Positions 1 through 9,087 of a stretch of 63,027 nt of DNA are shown here, in pieces (within the stretch, counting starts at the first letter, position 1; each line of letters starts with the position of its first letter). This DNA comes from Desulfurivibrionaceae bacterium (GTDB lineage: Bacteria > Desulfobacterota > Desulfobulbia > Desulfobulbales > UBA5123). The stretch is taken from the NCBI GenBank assembly GCA_030145325.1, contig JAQYVW010000010.1, positions 1-63,027 on the forward strand. The letters run 5' to 3'. Under the pieces are notes generated by a model. That model did not search any database. It saw nothing but the letters and a program-made list of their open reading frames with translations, and was not told where the DNA came from. Made by a program: the position numbers and the translations under genes.

Positions 1-478
1 AGATTTTTGAGCGTGGCATGCCCGCAGCCCGCCGACTTGGAGAAATCATCTCGCTGTTCTGAAGTTTCTCAATGGCCAACAGTCCAGTTAAAACCTTGAT
101 GGTACTGGCGGGCTGCCGAGCGAGATCAGGATTATGCTCATAGAGAATTTCACCGGAAACACCATCCATGACCATAACACTTCGAGAGGAGATCTTTTTA
201 TCAATGGGCAGAGAAGCCCAGCGAGACTTGCGGGTTGCCAAACTTGCAGAAGACAACTTGGTCGACTTTATTTTTTGCCGACCACGCAAACGAACTGCGG
301 CGGTTTGGCCGGTCGCCCCAGATACCCGTTTCGCCCCTTCAGGAACAAATTTATAACGAGATGAGAGAACGACAACCTGTTTGCCGCTGTTAAGCGGTTG
401 CGCAAACAAGTTGGGAACAGGAAACAGGACGCAAAAAGACAAGAGAACTACACAAACCCTGACAGCGACTAATCGCAT
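1..478 (-). CDS. D-alanyl-D-alanine carboxypeptidase (peptidase S11), 5' part only
   Basis: This gene runs off the left edge; 159 codons are visible from an ATG at 478-476. It starts with a Sec signal peptide (hydrophobic residues 5-26, ending Leu-Phe-Ala). A basic, low-complexity linker follows, at about residues 27-97. The catalytic domain begins near residue 99 and reads VMVMDGVSGEILYEHNPD, then PASTIK, where Ser125 and Lys128 form the SxxK active-site motif of penicillin-binding proteins and DD-peptidases. Family knowledge: these periplasmic enzymes remove the terminal D-Ala from peptidoglycan pentapeptides. The linker before the catalytic domain is longer than in typical DacA/DacC proteins. 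The SxN and KTG motifs and the C-terminus lie outside the window. A beta-lactamase-like relative is possible but less likely. Confidence 0.85.
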   Translation of the reverse strand, partial: MRLVAVRVCVVLLSFCVLFPVPNLFAQPLNSGKQVVVLSSRYKFVPEGAKRVSGATGQTAAVRLRGRQKIKSTKLSSASLATRKSRWASLPIDKKISSRSVMVMDGVSGEILYEHNPDLARQPASTIKVLTGLLAIEKLQNSEMISPSRRAAGMPRSKI

Positions 479-820
479 AATAAACACTACCCTTGCTACT
501 ATTTTTTCACGAATCGGGAGATCCTACTACAATTAATAAACAGCAAGAGGACAAAAAATCAAGATAATATTGCAAATACATATTCCATCCTATTGTTTTT
601 CGGTTATTCTATAACAAGAAGATGGTCAATCTTACACAACATAACGTATGACTCATGTTTTATGCATACAACATGTAGCGACTACCGCCAAAACAAAAAA
701 CTTCCACTTATCTGATAGTTACAGCTAAAAACCAAACCATCCGCCAACGTCAACAACGCATCTTGATTAGCAATGACGAGCCCTTTCCCCTCAAGCTACG
801 CGCCTTCCGGAGTGATACTT
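479..820. other. Intergenic region between divergent genes, AT-rich
   Basis: This gap lies between the carboxypeptidase (leftward) and ogt (rightward) and must hold promoters for both. It is clearly AT-rich compared with its flanks. I see no RNA gene, no strong hairpin and no convincing -35/-10 pair. An in-frame ATG at 773 could extend ogt by 16 codons but has no ribosome binding site. Confidence 0.5.
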
Positions 821-1348
821 ATGTTCTCTAATCAATACCCCTTTACTGAAATCATTGTCAGAACCCACCATTGCACCATCTTCATAATCACCCGGAGTGA
901 TCAGACTACCCACCTGTCATTTTCTTCCACCAATCATCATCTTGCCGTCAAAAAGATACAAGCAGTAACTAACAACTCCATAATTCAAAAAGAACCCCTA
1001 TCGAGCAATCCAATCATCAGCGAACTAGAAGAATACCTTGTCGGCCATCGTCAAAAGTTCAGTCTTCCCAGCAACCCTTTCTTTATAAACTTTGCCACTC
1101 CTCTACAAAAACTAACCTGGCAACTAATCTCCGCCATCCCATATGGAAAAACGGCCACGTACAGCGAAATTGCTCTGAAACTAGGCAATCCATCCCTGGC
1201 CCGGGCCGTGGGCCAGGCTGCCAAGGCCAACCCTCTCTCCCTCCTCGTCCCCTGCCATCGGGTAACAGGAAAACGAAGCCTGGGCGGCTATAGCGGCGGC
1301 GCCACTATCAAAAATTATCTTCTACAACTGGAAAGAAAAAACAGATAA
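821..1348 (+). CDS. ogt: Methylated-DNA--protein-cysteine methyltransferase (Ogt/MGMT family)
   Basis: The product is 175 aa. It transfers the alkyl group from O6-alkylguanine or O4-alkylthymine in DNA to its own cysteine and is consumed in the process. The C-terminal half carries the family signature: IPYGKTATYSEIA (helix-turn-helix entry), GNPSLARAVGQAAKANP with the arginine finger, and LLVPCHRV with the acceptor Cys145, followed by GGYSGG. The N-terminal half is divergent. I chose the ATG at 821 because GGAG sits 8 bases upstream. The earlier in-frame ATG at 773 has no such site and adds a low-complexity tail. The gene stands alone and converges on the che operon, with no ada regulator domain present. 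Confidence 0.9.
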   Translation: MFSNQYPFTEIIVRTHHCTIFIITRSDQTTHLSFSSTNHHLAVKKIQAVTNNSIIQKEPLSSNPIISELEEYLVGHRQKFSLPSNPFFINFATPLQKLTWQLISAIPYGKTATYSEIALKLGNPSLARAVGQAAKANPLSLLVPCHRVTGKRSLGGYSGGATIKNYLLQLERKNR

Positions 1349-1425
1349 ACAACAGAAGAGATAAACAACGGATCACCATTCATCAGGAGGAAGGCACAAA
1401 CTGCGACATTGAGAAAAAAAGCGGT

Positions 1426-2472
<1,047 letters not shown>

Positions 2473-2474
2473 TT

Positions 2475-2509
2475 AAAAAATGATGGCCTCACGCAAAAAA
2501 AAGTGGCCA
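2475..2509 (-). terminator. Weak hairpin with T-run between cheX and cheB (possible attenuator)
   Basis: On the minus strand TGGCC (2509-2505) can pair with GGCCA (2488-2484), followed by TCA and six T residues. The loop itself contains eight T residues. The stem is short, so this is at most a partial terminator that would reduce cheB expression relative to the upstream genes. It may be fortuitous. Confidence 0.25.
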
Positions 2510-2525
2510 GATCTGCACTTCCTGA

Positions 2526-2990
2526 CTACGCCGTATTCGTATTACAAACCAGCCACAAATAACCAGAAGCGGTTCGAAACACACACAACCCAAGTTCGGC
2601 AACAATCGACTCTGGGGTAAAATCATCAAGCAAACGCGCCTGGGGGATGGCCAGAACACATTCCCCAGCCGGGTCGATCCGCCCGAGCATACTGCCCACC
2701 GCCATATTGACTGATTCACGCACCGTATCGACAATCTGCCCTTCACTTAACTCTTCTTGCTCACCAAGGAAATTAGAGGCGATGGAACGGGCCAGACTTT
2801 GCGGGAAGAAGAACCTTAAGTCACCACTGTTGACGCCGGAATAACTGATCTCGGCCTCGACAAAATCCTTTTCAGGGGACCATTCCTGCCGGGTAGGGAT
2901 AGCGTCCACCGGCTCAAGCAGGGTGAAAAACATCGTTTCAAACACCTCGGCCAACGATGAGCTGACCGCCTGCCTCATATTATCATCCAT
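2526..2990 (-). CDS. cheX: CheX-like chemotaxis phosphatase
   Basis: The product is 154 aa. It matches the CheC/CheX/FliY fold by its helical signature DTVRESVNMAVG, which carries the phosphatase active site. Asp88, Glu92 and Asn95 are spaced D-x3-E-x2-N, with Pro116 twenty residues on, close to the family pattern [D/S]-x3-E-x2-N-x(21-22)-P. Family knowledge: such proteins dephosphorylate CheY-P to reset the signal. There is only one such helix, as in CheX; CheC has two. The start at 2990 is preferred because GGAGA lies 7 bases upstream. An ATG at 3038 would add 16 residues without a good site. It sits between the cheY gene and cheB, next to its expected substrate gene. Confidence 0.75.
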   Translation of the reverse strand: MDDNMRQAVSSSLAEVFETMFFTLLEPVDAIPTRQEWSPEKDFVEAEISYSGVNSGDLRFFFPQSLARSIASNFLGEQEELSEGQIVDTVRESVNMAVGSMLGRIDPAGECVLAIPQARLLDDFTPESIVAELGLCVFRTASGYLWLVCNTNTA

Positions 2991-3059
2991 ACCGTGCTCT
3001 CCCATATTTTCTGACACCAACAAAACCGCCGCTAACAAAAAGCCACAACCGGTCCCGTT

Positions 3060-3503
3060 TTAAAAATCCATATCCTCATCCGTATCGTCCACAGTCTCCG
3101 CAGGAATCTCCTTCATCCGTTGCGCATATGCGCTTTCAAGAACATCGTTAAGAATCATCTTGATGGTCTCCGGCAAAAAGGGCTTTTTAACATAACCGCT
3201 GGCCCCCAACGACTCAGCCTCGTCCATCCGCGCTTGACTGGCTTCGGTGGTAATGACGATCACCGGAATATTGCTGTAAACTTCCTCAGCCTTGACCCGC
3301 TGCAAGAATTCAATCCCGTTCATCTCCGGCATATTGATATCCGAAAGAATAACATCGACCCAGCTTTCCTCAAGTACCGCCAATGCTTCTAAGCCATTAC
3401 CAGCCTCCAAGAATTCACCGATGGGCACCCCACTCATCCCCACCACCTTTCTAATCGCCGCCCGCATGGTTTCGGAATCATCAACCACAAGGATATTAAA
3501 CAT
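3060..3503 (-). CDS. cheY: Single-domain response regulator (CheY-like)
   Basis: The product is 147 aa. It is a receiver domain with acidic residues Asp8/Asp9, phosphoacceptor Asp55 (VILSDINMPEMNG), the conserved Thr/Ser switch region (VIVITTEAS) and Lys106-Lys107-Pro108. It is longer than classical CheY (about 120-130 aa) because of a C-terminal acidic tail (residues 130-147, rich in Asp and Glu). There is no DNA-binding or enzymatic output domain, which fits a diffusible messenger phosphorylated by CheA and acting on the flagellar switch or another motility machine. It lies between the HDOD gene and the cheX-like phosphatase. A GAGGGG site precedes the ATG at 3503. Which motor it controls cannot be told from this window. 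Confidence 0.9.
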   Translation of the reverse strand: MFNILVVDDSETMRAAIRKVVGMSGVPIGEFLEAGNGLEALAVLEESWVDVILSDINMPEMNGIEFLQRVKAEEVYSNIPVIVITTEASQARMDEAESLGASGYVKKPFLPETIKMILNDVLESAYAQRMKEIPAETVDDTDEDMDF

Positions 3504-3614
3504 GCCTGTACCCCTCTTGTAAGTCCCTTGCCGAATGACCCCAAAGTCACCGGACTCGCTCTCTTACCAATGATGCGCATACTCCGTACGATTATCGATC
3601 CGGAGCGCGTCAAC

Positions 3615-4463
3615 TCAATTCAAATGCAACAACTCCTGGGCACGATCCATCTCTCCAAACAGATCCGCCATATGCAAATCCAAGTCATCTTGAGTGATCC
3701 CAAATCGTTTGACCCCGTCACCCTGCAATCTGGTCGCCAGCCCGTTAGCACCAGCCCCAATCCCCATGGAAACCACCAACGCATTACTGAGGGCAATGAG
3801 AGCGGTGAGAGAGTCCTGCTGCAAGGCATCATGGTTATGATGTTGCTTGACGGCCATAATCATCTCAGAAGGGAACTCCCACTTTTTCAAAATCAAAGCA
3901 CCAATCTCTGCGTGAGTGGCCCCCAAGGCATCTTTCTCCGCTTGTTCAAAGGGGATATTCTCCCGCACCACCCGACCCATGATATTTTTAAAATCATCAG
4001 CGACAAAAGCACTCAGGAAACGCTTGCCGATATCATGCAATAAGCCAACAGTGAAAGCAACACCGGGGTCCACATCCTTAATGTGCACCACCAACAGCTT
4101 GGCCATAATCGCCGTTGCCACCGAATGTTTCCAAAGATCACCCTCTTCGAGCATATAGCCCGCACCCACCTGCCCCTGATAAAAGCGGGCGCTACTGCTG
4201 GCAATCATCATATCCTTTAAAGCATCTTGGCCGAGCAAAACCAGCGCCTCGTCAAGGGAGGACACCTTGCGTGGCAAGCCGAAATAAGAAGCGTTACATA
4301 TCTTCAAGACATTGGCGGTGATCACCTGATCATATTGAATTACCTCAGCTAGTTGCCGCGCAGTCACCGCCGGGTTTTCCACCAATTCCAGCACCCGCTG
4401 CGCAACCTTGGGAAAAGGAGGGACATCATGGACTAACTTAAGGATCTCTTCCAGACGACTCAT
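3615..4463 (-). CDS. HDOD domain protein in chemotaxis operon
   Basis: The product is 282 aa. The HDOD domain fills about residues 10-210, opening with VPPFPKVAQRVLELV and containing NASYFGLPRKVSSLDEA and LLHDIGK, where His143 and Asp144 keep the HD pair. Family knowledge: HDOD proteins are signalling modules related to HD phosphohydrolases, often without known catalysis and often found with two-component or chemotaxis genes. The start codon overlaps the end of cheD by four bases (ATGA, 4460-4463), which indicates translational coupling. The C-terminal 70 residues carry no domain I recognise. Its role in the pathway is not known; adaptation or regulation of the neighbouring proteins is only an inference. 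Confidence 0.85.
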   Translation of the reverse strand: MSRLEEILKLVHDVPPFPKVAQRVLELVENPAVTARQLAEVIQYDQVITANVLKICNASYFGLPRKVSSLDEALVLLGQDALKDMMIASSSARFYQGQVGAGYMLEEGDLWKHSVATAIMAKLLVVHIKDVDPGVAFTVGLLHDIGKRFLSAFVADDFKNIMGRVVRENIPFEQAEKDALGATHAEIGALILKKWEFPSEMIMAVKQHHNHDALQQDSLTALIALSNALVVSMGIGAGANGLATRLQGDGVKRFGITQDDLDLHMADLFGEMDRAQELLHLN

Positions 4464-4939
4464 AATTCGAATTCCCCCCGACCGGAAACCTTAAGAATGG
4501 TTTTGCCGGTACCTACATGCACGCTGATGGTACGGTTGACAGTCCCACCGATGTCCTCTTTGGCAATCATCACCTTATTTTTCCACAACATCTGCCGAAG
4601 AATCATATAATTACGCTTACCGATATTAAAAACCTCGGCGGCATCCATCACCTGCGATCCACCCACCGCCTTAACCAGCATCCGACTTTTCACTGCCCCA
4701 AACTTATACGCCTCCTTAAACAACAGGGGGATGCCAGTGCTGGCAAACATGTAAGGTCGGGCCTCGGCCCTCCCCTTGTCCAAAGCGGCGTCAGGTAGCA
4801 TATAATGCAACATCCCACCAACCTTGACCACTGGATCCCAAACCACCAAGCCAATACAGGAACCCAACGAATAGGTGATCAACAAATCATCAGGCTTGTT
4901 GCTCACTTTCATATCTGAGATGCCCACAACAATCTTCAT
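4460..4939 (-). CDS. cheD: Chemoreceptor glutamine deamidase CheD
   Basis: The product is 159 aa. The sequence carries Thr22, Cys28 (LGSCIG) and His45 (MLHYMLP), matching with a one-residue offset the catalytic Thr21/Cys27/His44 known from Thermotoga CheD. The enzyme converts receptor glutamines to glutamates, creating methylation sites for CheR. In CheC/CheX systems it can also bind the phosphatase, which fits the cheX-like gene in the same operon. AAGGA lies about 10 bases before the ATG at 4939. It follows cheR and overlaps the HDOD gene by 4 bp. Confidence 0.95.
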   Translation of the reverse strand: MKIVVGISDMKVSNKPDDLLITYSLGSCIGLVVWDPVVKVGGMLHYMLPDAALDKGRAEARPYMFASTGIPLLFKEAYKFGAVKSRMLVKAVGGSQVMDAAEVFNIGKRNYMILRQMLWKNKVMIAKEDIGGTVNRTISVHVGTGKTILKVSGRGEFEL

Positions 4940-5007
4940 GCAGATATTTTCCTTAAAGGGGACAAAAAACCTTGCCCGCGCTGGACAATAAAACCAGCAG
5001 CAACAAC

Positions 5008-5841
5008 CTATTTTCGGTAGGCCGTGGAGGCTACCTGGGCAAACTTATGTTTGATGCTGGTCAAACTCTCGGAATGACCGATGAACAGATGCCCACCAGG
5101 GGCGAGGCATCTATAAAACTTATCCACCAGCGCCTGCTGGGTGGCGGAATTAAAATAAATCATTACATTTCGGCAAAAAATAATATCCAAAGGCTCCTGG
5201 CAAGGCATATCATCCATTAGATTGAACCGCTCAAAACTCACCTTGCGACGCAGTTGCTCCTTGACCCGAACAAAACCGGCGCTCTTGCCAACTCCCTTTT
5301 GAAAAAAACGCTTCAAAAAAAGCGGCGGCACCTTGGCTACCCGCTCCTCAGGATAGACTGCTTGCCGAGCCTGCGCCAAAACCTTGGTGGATATATCCGT
5401 ACCTCTAATCCGATACTGCATACCAGGATTATTAGCGACGAAATCTTCCATGACCATGGCCAGAGTATAAGGCTCCTCGCCCGACGAACAGGCCGCAGAC
5501 CAGATAGTAAGCCCCTGCCCCTTGCCCCTGTTTTCGGCCAAATAATTGGGAAGCACAGCAGAAGTCATATAGTCAAAATGAGCACTTTCCCGAAAGAAGC
5601 TGGTGAAATTCGTGGACACGCTATCAATGAGATGGACAAGCTCACCACCAGAAACGTCATTGGTGACATACTCGTAATAGGCCTTAAAGGTATCAATCCC
5701 AGTGGCTCGCAAACGCTTTCCGAGCCTGGCATTCAGAAGTTCTTTCTTTTCCGCTTTGAGATGGATGCCGCATTTGGCGTAAATGAGGGCACTGAATTTC
5801 GCAAATTGCGGATCGGTAAGTTTCGCGCTATTGAAGACCAT
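5008..5841 (-). CDS. cheR: Chemotaxis protein methyltransferase CheR
   Basis: The product is 277 aa from the chosen start. The N-terminal helical domain (about 8-75) begins LTDPQFAKFSALIYAKCGI and has the basic RLGKRLR helix. The S-adenosylmethionine-binding Rossmann domain follows with IWSAACSSGEEPYTLAM (about 113-129), the acidic GTDIS loop, and FCRNVMIYF. It methylates glutamates on chemoreceptors, opposing CheB. I use ATG 5841 because the protein then has normal CheR length and GGAG lies 11 bases upstream. A longer frame opens at 5883 with a Trp-rich leader that is not typical. The protein has no TPR or C-terminal pentapeptide-binding extension. It lies between cheW and cheD. Confidence 0.95.
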   Translation of the reverse strand: MVFNSAKLTDPQFAKFSALIYAKCGIHLKAEKKELLNARLGKRLRATGIDTFKAYYEYVTNDVSGGELVHLIDSVSTNFTSFFRESAHFDYMTSAVLPNYLAENRGKGQGLTIWSAACSSGEEPYTLAMVMEDFVANNPGMQYRIRGTDISTKVLAQARQAVYPEERVAKVPPLFLKRFFQKGVGKSAGFVRVKEQLRRKVSFERFNLMDDMPCQEPLDIIFCRNVMIYFNSATQQALVDKFYRCLAPGGHLFIGHSESLTSIKHKFAQVASTAYRK

Positions 5842-5968
5842 TACTTCAACTGCTCCCGTGGGCATCCATACCCAGCCATGCACACAAACCGGCGCGAAGA
5901 AAACAACAACCAGGAACCACGCAAAATTTCATTAGTAGCCCACCAATCCGATAAAATACCCACGCTCT

Positions 5969-6478
5969 CTACACTGCCTCAAACTGCGCCAACTCCCCAG
6001 AACCGATAACCCGATCAGCATCCAACAAGATTTTCACCTCGCCTTTAACCTTGGCCATGCCGAGAATGAAAGCGGTTTCGGTACTGCCGCCAAAAGCCGG
6101 TGGCGGTTCGATCTCTTGGCCAACAACATTTAAAACCTCGGAAACAGAATCAACCAGCATTCCAACCTGAACGGCAGCAGACTCACCCTGCACCTCAACA
6201 ACAATAATGCAGGTCCGTTCGGTGTATTCCTCGGAAGCCATCTCAAATTTCAAACGCAGATCAAGAACCGGAATAACCCGCCCCCGGAGGTTGATAACCC
6301 CCTTAATATACGCAGGGGTATGCGGCACGGCAGTAATTTCCATCAAACCGATAATCTCCCGAACCTTCAGAATGCCGATCCCATACTCTTCCTTGCCCAG
6401 AGCAAAGGTGAGGTACTTCCCTTCCAAGGCCTGAACCCCTCCAACACTTTCGCCACGCACCGCCTCAGCTGCTTCCAT
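5969..6478 (-). CDS. cheW: Chemotaxis coupling protein CheW
   Basis: The product is 169 aa, one CheW (SH3-like) domain covering about residues 20-160. It contains FALGKEEYGIGILKVREI, PAYIKGVINLRGRVIPVLDL (the conserved receptor- and kinase-binding surface) and an IPPPPAFG-type segment near the end. It links chemoreceptors to CheA. AGGAGG lies 7 bases before the ATG at 6478. The ATG two codons earlier (6484) directly abuts that site, so the later start is preferred. It lies 50 bp after cheA and 127 bp before the cheR start. Confidence 0.96.
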   Translation of the reverse strand: MEAAEAVRGESVGGVQALEGKYLTFALGKEEYGIGILKVREIIGLMEITAVPHTPAYIKGVINLRGRVIPVLDLRLKFEMASEEYTERTCIIVVEVQGESAAVQVGMLVDSVSEVLNVVGQEIEPPPAFGGSTETAFILGMAKVKGEVKILLDADRVIGSGELAQFEAV

Positions 6479-6528
6479 ACGCATACCTCCTTTACTCTTT
6501 TCAAAAAAAATAACGCAGCTTGCACCTG

Positions 6529-8787
6529 CTAGGACAACGAGCCTTCCTCGACAAGAGCTGCATCGCCGCCATCGTCCTTCGCCAACAGGCTGGCAAGATC
6601 AAGAATCAAGCCGACCCGACCATCACCAAGGATGGTACCGCCGGCCACACTCTGCGTATCCTTGAGATACCCACCCAGACTCTTGATAACCACTTCCTGT
6701 TTGCCAAGCAGTTCATCAACCATCAAGGCGCGCTGGATACCCTCATTTTCAATCACCACCACCAAGGCCTCGCAAGGATCGGTATAGGTCGGCTCAACAT
6801 CAAATATCTCATACAAGCGAACAATGGGCACCAACTTATCACGAATCATCAAAGCCTCGCCCTTACCATAAACAGTGTTATATTCTTCCTTTTTCGGACG
6901 AATAGACTCCTGAATGGCTATGGTTGGGATGATATACCGCTCCACGCCCACCCTAACTATGATGCCATCGATAATTGCCAGGGTCAACGGCAAACGAATG
7001 GTAAAGATTGACCCCTTGCCAGCTTCACTGCTAACATCCACCTTGCCGCGCAACTTTTCAACAGCCTTCTTTACCACATCCATCCCAACGCCACGACCGG
7101 ACACGTCGGTAATCTGATCCGCTGTGGAAAATCCCGGCAAAAAAACAAGATTCTGAACTTCGTGATCAGTGAGATTGTCCCCTTCGCTGATCAACCCTCG
7201 CTCCAGAGCCTTCATTCTGATCTTGGGAGTATTAAGGCCCTCGCCGTCATCTTCAATTTCGATGACAATATTGCCGCCCTTTTGGTAGGCACGCAGGTAC
7301 ACCGAACCCACCGTGGATTTGCCAAGCCTTTCACGTTCTTCAGGAGTCTGCACCCCATGGTCGACGGAGTTACGAATCATATGCACCAGCGGATCATAAA
7401 TGGAATCAACCATATTCCGGTCGACTTCGGTTTCCTCACCAACCATGATCAAATCCACGGTTTTGCCGGTTTTCTTGGCAAGATCCCTGACCAAACGAGT
7501 CATTTTCTGAAAGGTCTGCCTGATCGGCACCATCCGCATGGCCATCGCCGTCCGCTGCAACTCGGTGGTGATCCGGCCAAGTTGTGAAAAATCACGATTC
7601 AATTTGGGATCAGCCAATCGTGAAACCAGAGGGTTCTGCCGAACCAGGCTCTGCATGATAACCAGTTCGCCCACCGCATTCACTAAGCCGTCAAGCTTCT
7701 CGATATCCACTTTGATGGAATCACCAATCCGACTTTTTTTCCTCGGTGGACCAGCAGCACGCCCGACGGGAGGAGTAGCAACCGGAGAAGGTTTTACCGT
7801 TGCCGCCTTGCTCGGCGGGGCTACATTTTCCTCTGCAGGGGCTGCGGGAGGGGGAGGAGTGGCTGCGGCGGGCACCGCTGCCGGAGCAACCTCCACCTCG
7901 CCGCCATTACCGTCCTGCACACCTTTAACCAGCTGAACATACTCGCCTATATCATACTCAAGATAGGCCTCCGCACCCTTTTCCAGAACATCTTTAACGT
8001 TCTGAACCATTTCCTTAAGATAATCACCAACGCTTAAAACCACGTCGATAACGTCCGAATCCATCTCGCGCTTATTATTCCTGACATCATCAAGAAGGTT
8101 TTCGGTAATATGAGCAACCTCATTGATCTTTTTGAGATTAAGGAAGCCAGAAACACCCTTGATAGTATGGAAGGTTCTAAAGATATTATTGATAATATCG
8201 CTGTTATCAGGATCCTGCTCTAGGTCAAGGATATTCACCTCTATGGAGTCGAGATGTTCAAAAGACTCGGCAACAAAACCGGCCAACAAGTCCTTGTCCT
8301 GTAAAAAATCGAGATCGGGGGCTGCAGGGGCAGTTGGAACGACAGGGGCATCGGCGGCATTGACTGAGGAGGCTGCGACAGGGGCAACCTCAGCTTCCGG
8401 CTCGGCAACAGCCGCCACCGCCACATCACCAGCAATCTCAAAACCAGCCGCCGCCAAACTCTCACGGAATAGACGCTTCACCGCCTCATCAGCTTCTCCG
8501 TCCTTACGCATAACCTCCTGCATCTGGACAACACACTGCCCCAAACGATCAAAGTTTTCCGCCGAATCATCCAACTCCCCCATGATAATCTTCTGCAAGG
8601 CAGCATTAAAACTTTTAGCCATCTCAAAAATTGCTTCTTGCCCATCTTGGTTGCCAGCCTCAGCAATCAACTGTTCCGTCAATTCCAGTAATTCGCCAAC
8701 AACAGAAAGATCTCCAGGCTCAACCATCAAAATCTGCAGAGCCATATCGTCGAGATATTCGGATAATTCCTTTGCAACTTCAGCCAT
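6529..8787 (-). CDS. cheA: Chemotaxis histidine kinase CheA
   Basis: The product is 752 aa. In order: a helical N-terminal segment with no histidine (1-120); an Ala/Pro-rich linker; an HPt domain at about 160-290 with phosphorylation site His207 (FRTFHTIKG); a second Ala/Pro linker (300-345); a dimerisation domain (KVDIEKLDGLVNAVGELV); an ATPase domain with the N box (HMIRNSVDHG), G1 (DDGEGL) and G2 (GRGVGMDVVK); and a CheW-like regulatory domain at about 605-735. No separate CheY-binding P2 domain is obvious; the region between HPt and dimerisation domain is low-complexity. It autophosphorylates and passes phosphate to CheY and CheB. AAGGAG sits 7 bases before the ATG. It is the first gene of the operon. 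Confidence 0.97.
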   Translation of the reverse strand: MAEVAKELSEYLDDMALQILMVEPGDLSVVGELLELTEQLIAEAGNQDGQEAIFEMAKSFNAALQKIIMGELDDSAENFDRLGQCVVQMQEVMRKDGEADEAVKRLFRESLAAAGFEIAGDVAVAAVAEPEAEVAPVAASSVNAADAPVVPTAPAAPDLDFLQDKDLLAGFVAESFEHLDSIEVNILDLEQDPDNSDIINNIFRTFHTIKGVSGFLNLKKINEVAHITENLLDDVRNNKREMDSDVIDVVLSVGDYLKEMVQNVKDVLEKGAEAYLEYDIGEYVQLVKGVQDGNGGEVEVAPAAVPAAATPPPPAAPAEENVAPPSKAATVKPSPVATPPVGRAAGPPRKKSRIGDSIKVDIEKLDGLVNAVGELVIMQSLVRQNPLVSRLADPKLNRDFSQLGRITTELQRTAMAMRMVPIRQTFQKMTRLVRDLAKKTGKTVDLIMVGEETEVDRNMVDSIYDPLVHMIRNSVDHGVQTPEERERLGKSTVGSVYLRAYQKGGNIVIEIEDDGEGLNTPKIRMKALERGLISEGDNLTDHEVQNLVFLPGFSTADQITDVSGRGVGMDVVKKAVEKLRGKVDVSSEAGKGSIFTIRLPLTLAIIDGIIVRVGVERYIIPTIAIQESIRPKKEEYNTVYGKGEALMIRDKLVPIVRLYEIFDVEPTYTDPCEALVVVIENEGIQRALMVDELLGKQEVVIKSLGGYLKDTQSVAGGTILGDGRVGLILDLASLLAKDDGGDAALVEEGSLS

Positions 8788-9069
8788 GCGCTAACTCCTT
8801 GAACAATATATGGAACCTGTGAAAATTACCATTGGACTCACTTCCGGCATTACAGTGAAAGAAATAAACGCACACCCATGGTGGGTATCCTACGTTTTTA
8901 TTTTTTCGCCACGTTTTATCCGCAAACAAAATCTTGTTTGGCAAGGCACCATTTAAGGATATGAATCAATCACCGACACCGACCGGTCGGCAGGAACTTG
9001 CAACCACATACAGAATATTAAAGATATATTAAAGAGGCAAAGATATCAAGAACGTATGAATAATGGTTC
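8788..9069. promoter_or_regulatory. Upstream region of the che operon with two palindromes
   Basis: This gap separates cheA (leftward) from the end of the lipoprotein gene and must contain the che promoter. CCGACCGGTCGG at 8979-8990 is a perfect 12-bp palindrome, and ACCCA/TGGGT with a 3-base spacer lies at 8874-8886. Either could be an operator. I could not find a convincing sigma-70, sigma-28 or sigma-54 promoter, so the transcription start is not assigned. Confidence 0.4.
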
Positions 9070-9087
9070 CGTTCTTAGCAAAGAACG
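9070..9087 (-). terminator. Short hairpin directly after the lipoprotein stop codon
   Basis: CGTTCTT (9070-9076) and AAGAACG (9081-9087) form a perfect 7-bp inverted repeat with a 4-base loop immediately after the stop codon at 9088-9090. No T-run follows on the minus strand, so rho-independent termination is doubtful. Confidence 0.3.

Noticed and set aside
2489-2746. Minus-strand frame of 85 codons overlapping the cheX-like gene
   Set aside because: It is out of frame with the cheX-like gene, whose active-site pattern is intact; it shows no family features.
8788-9069. Possible sigma-54 promoter before cheA (TGGCA near 8940)
   Set aside because: The -24 and -12 halves do not have the required spacing on either strand.
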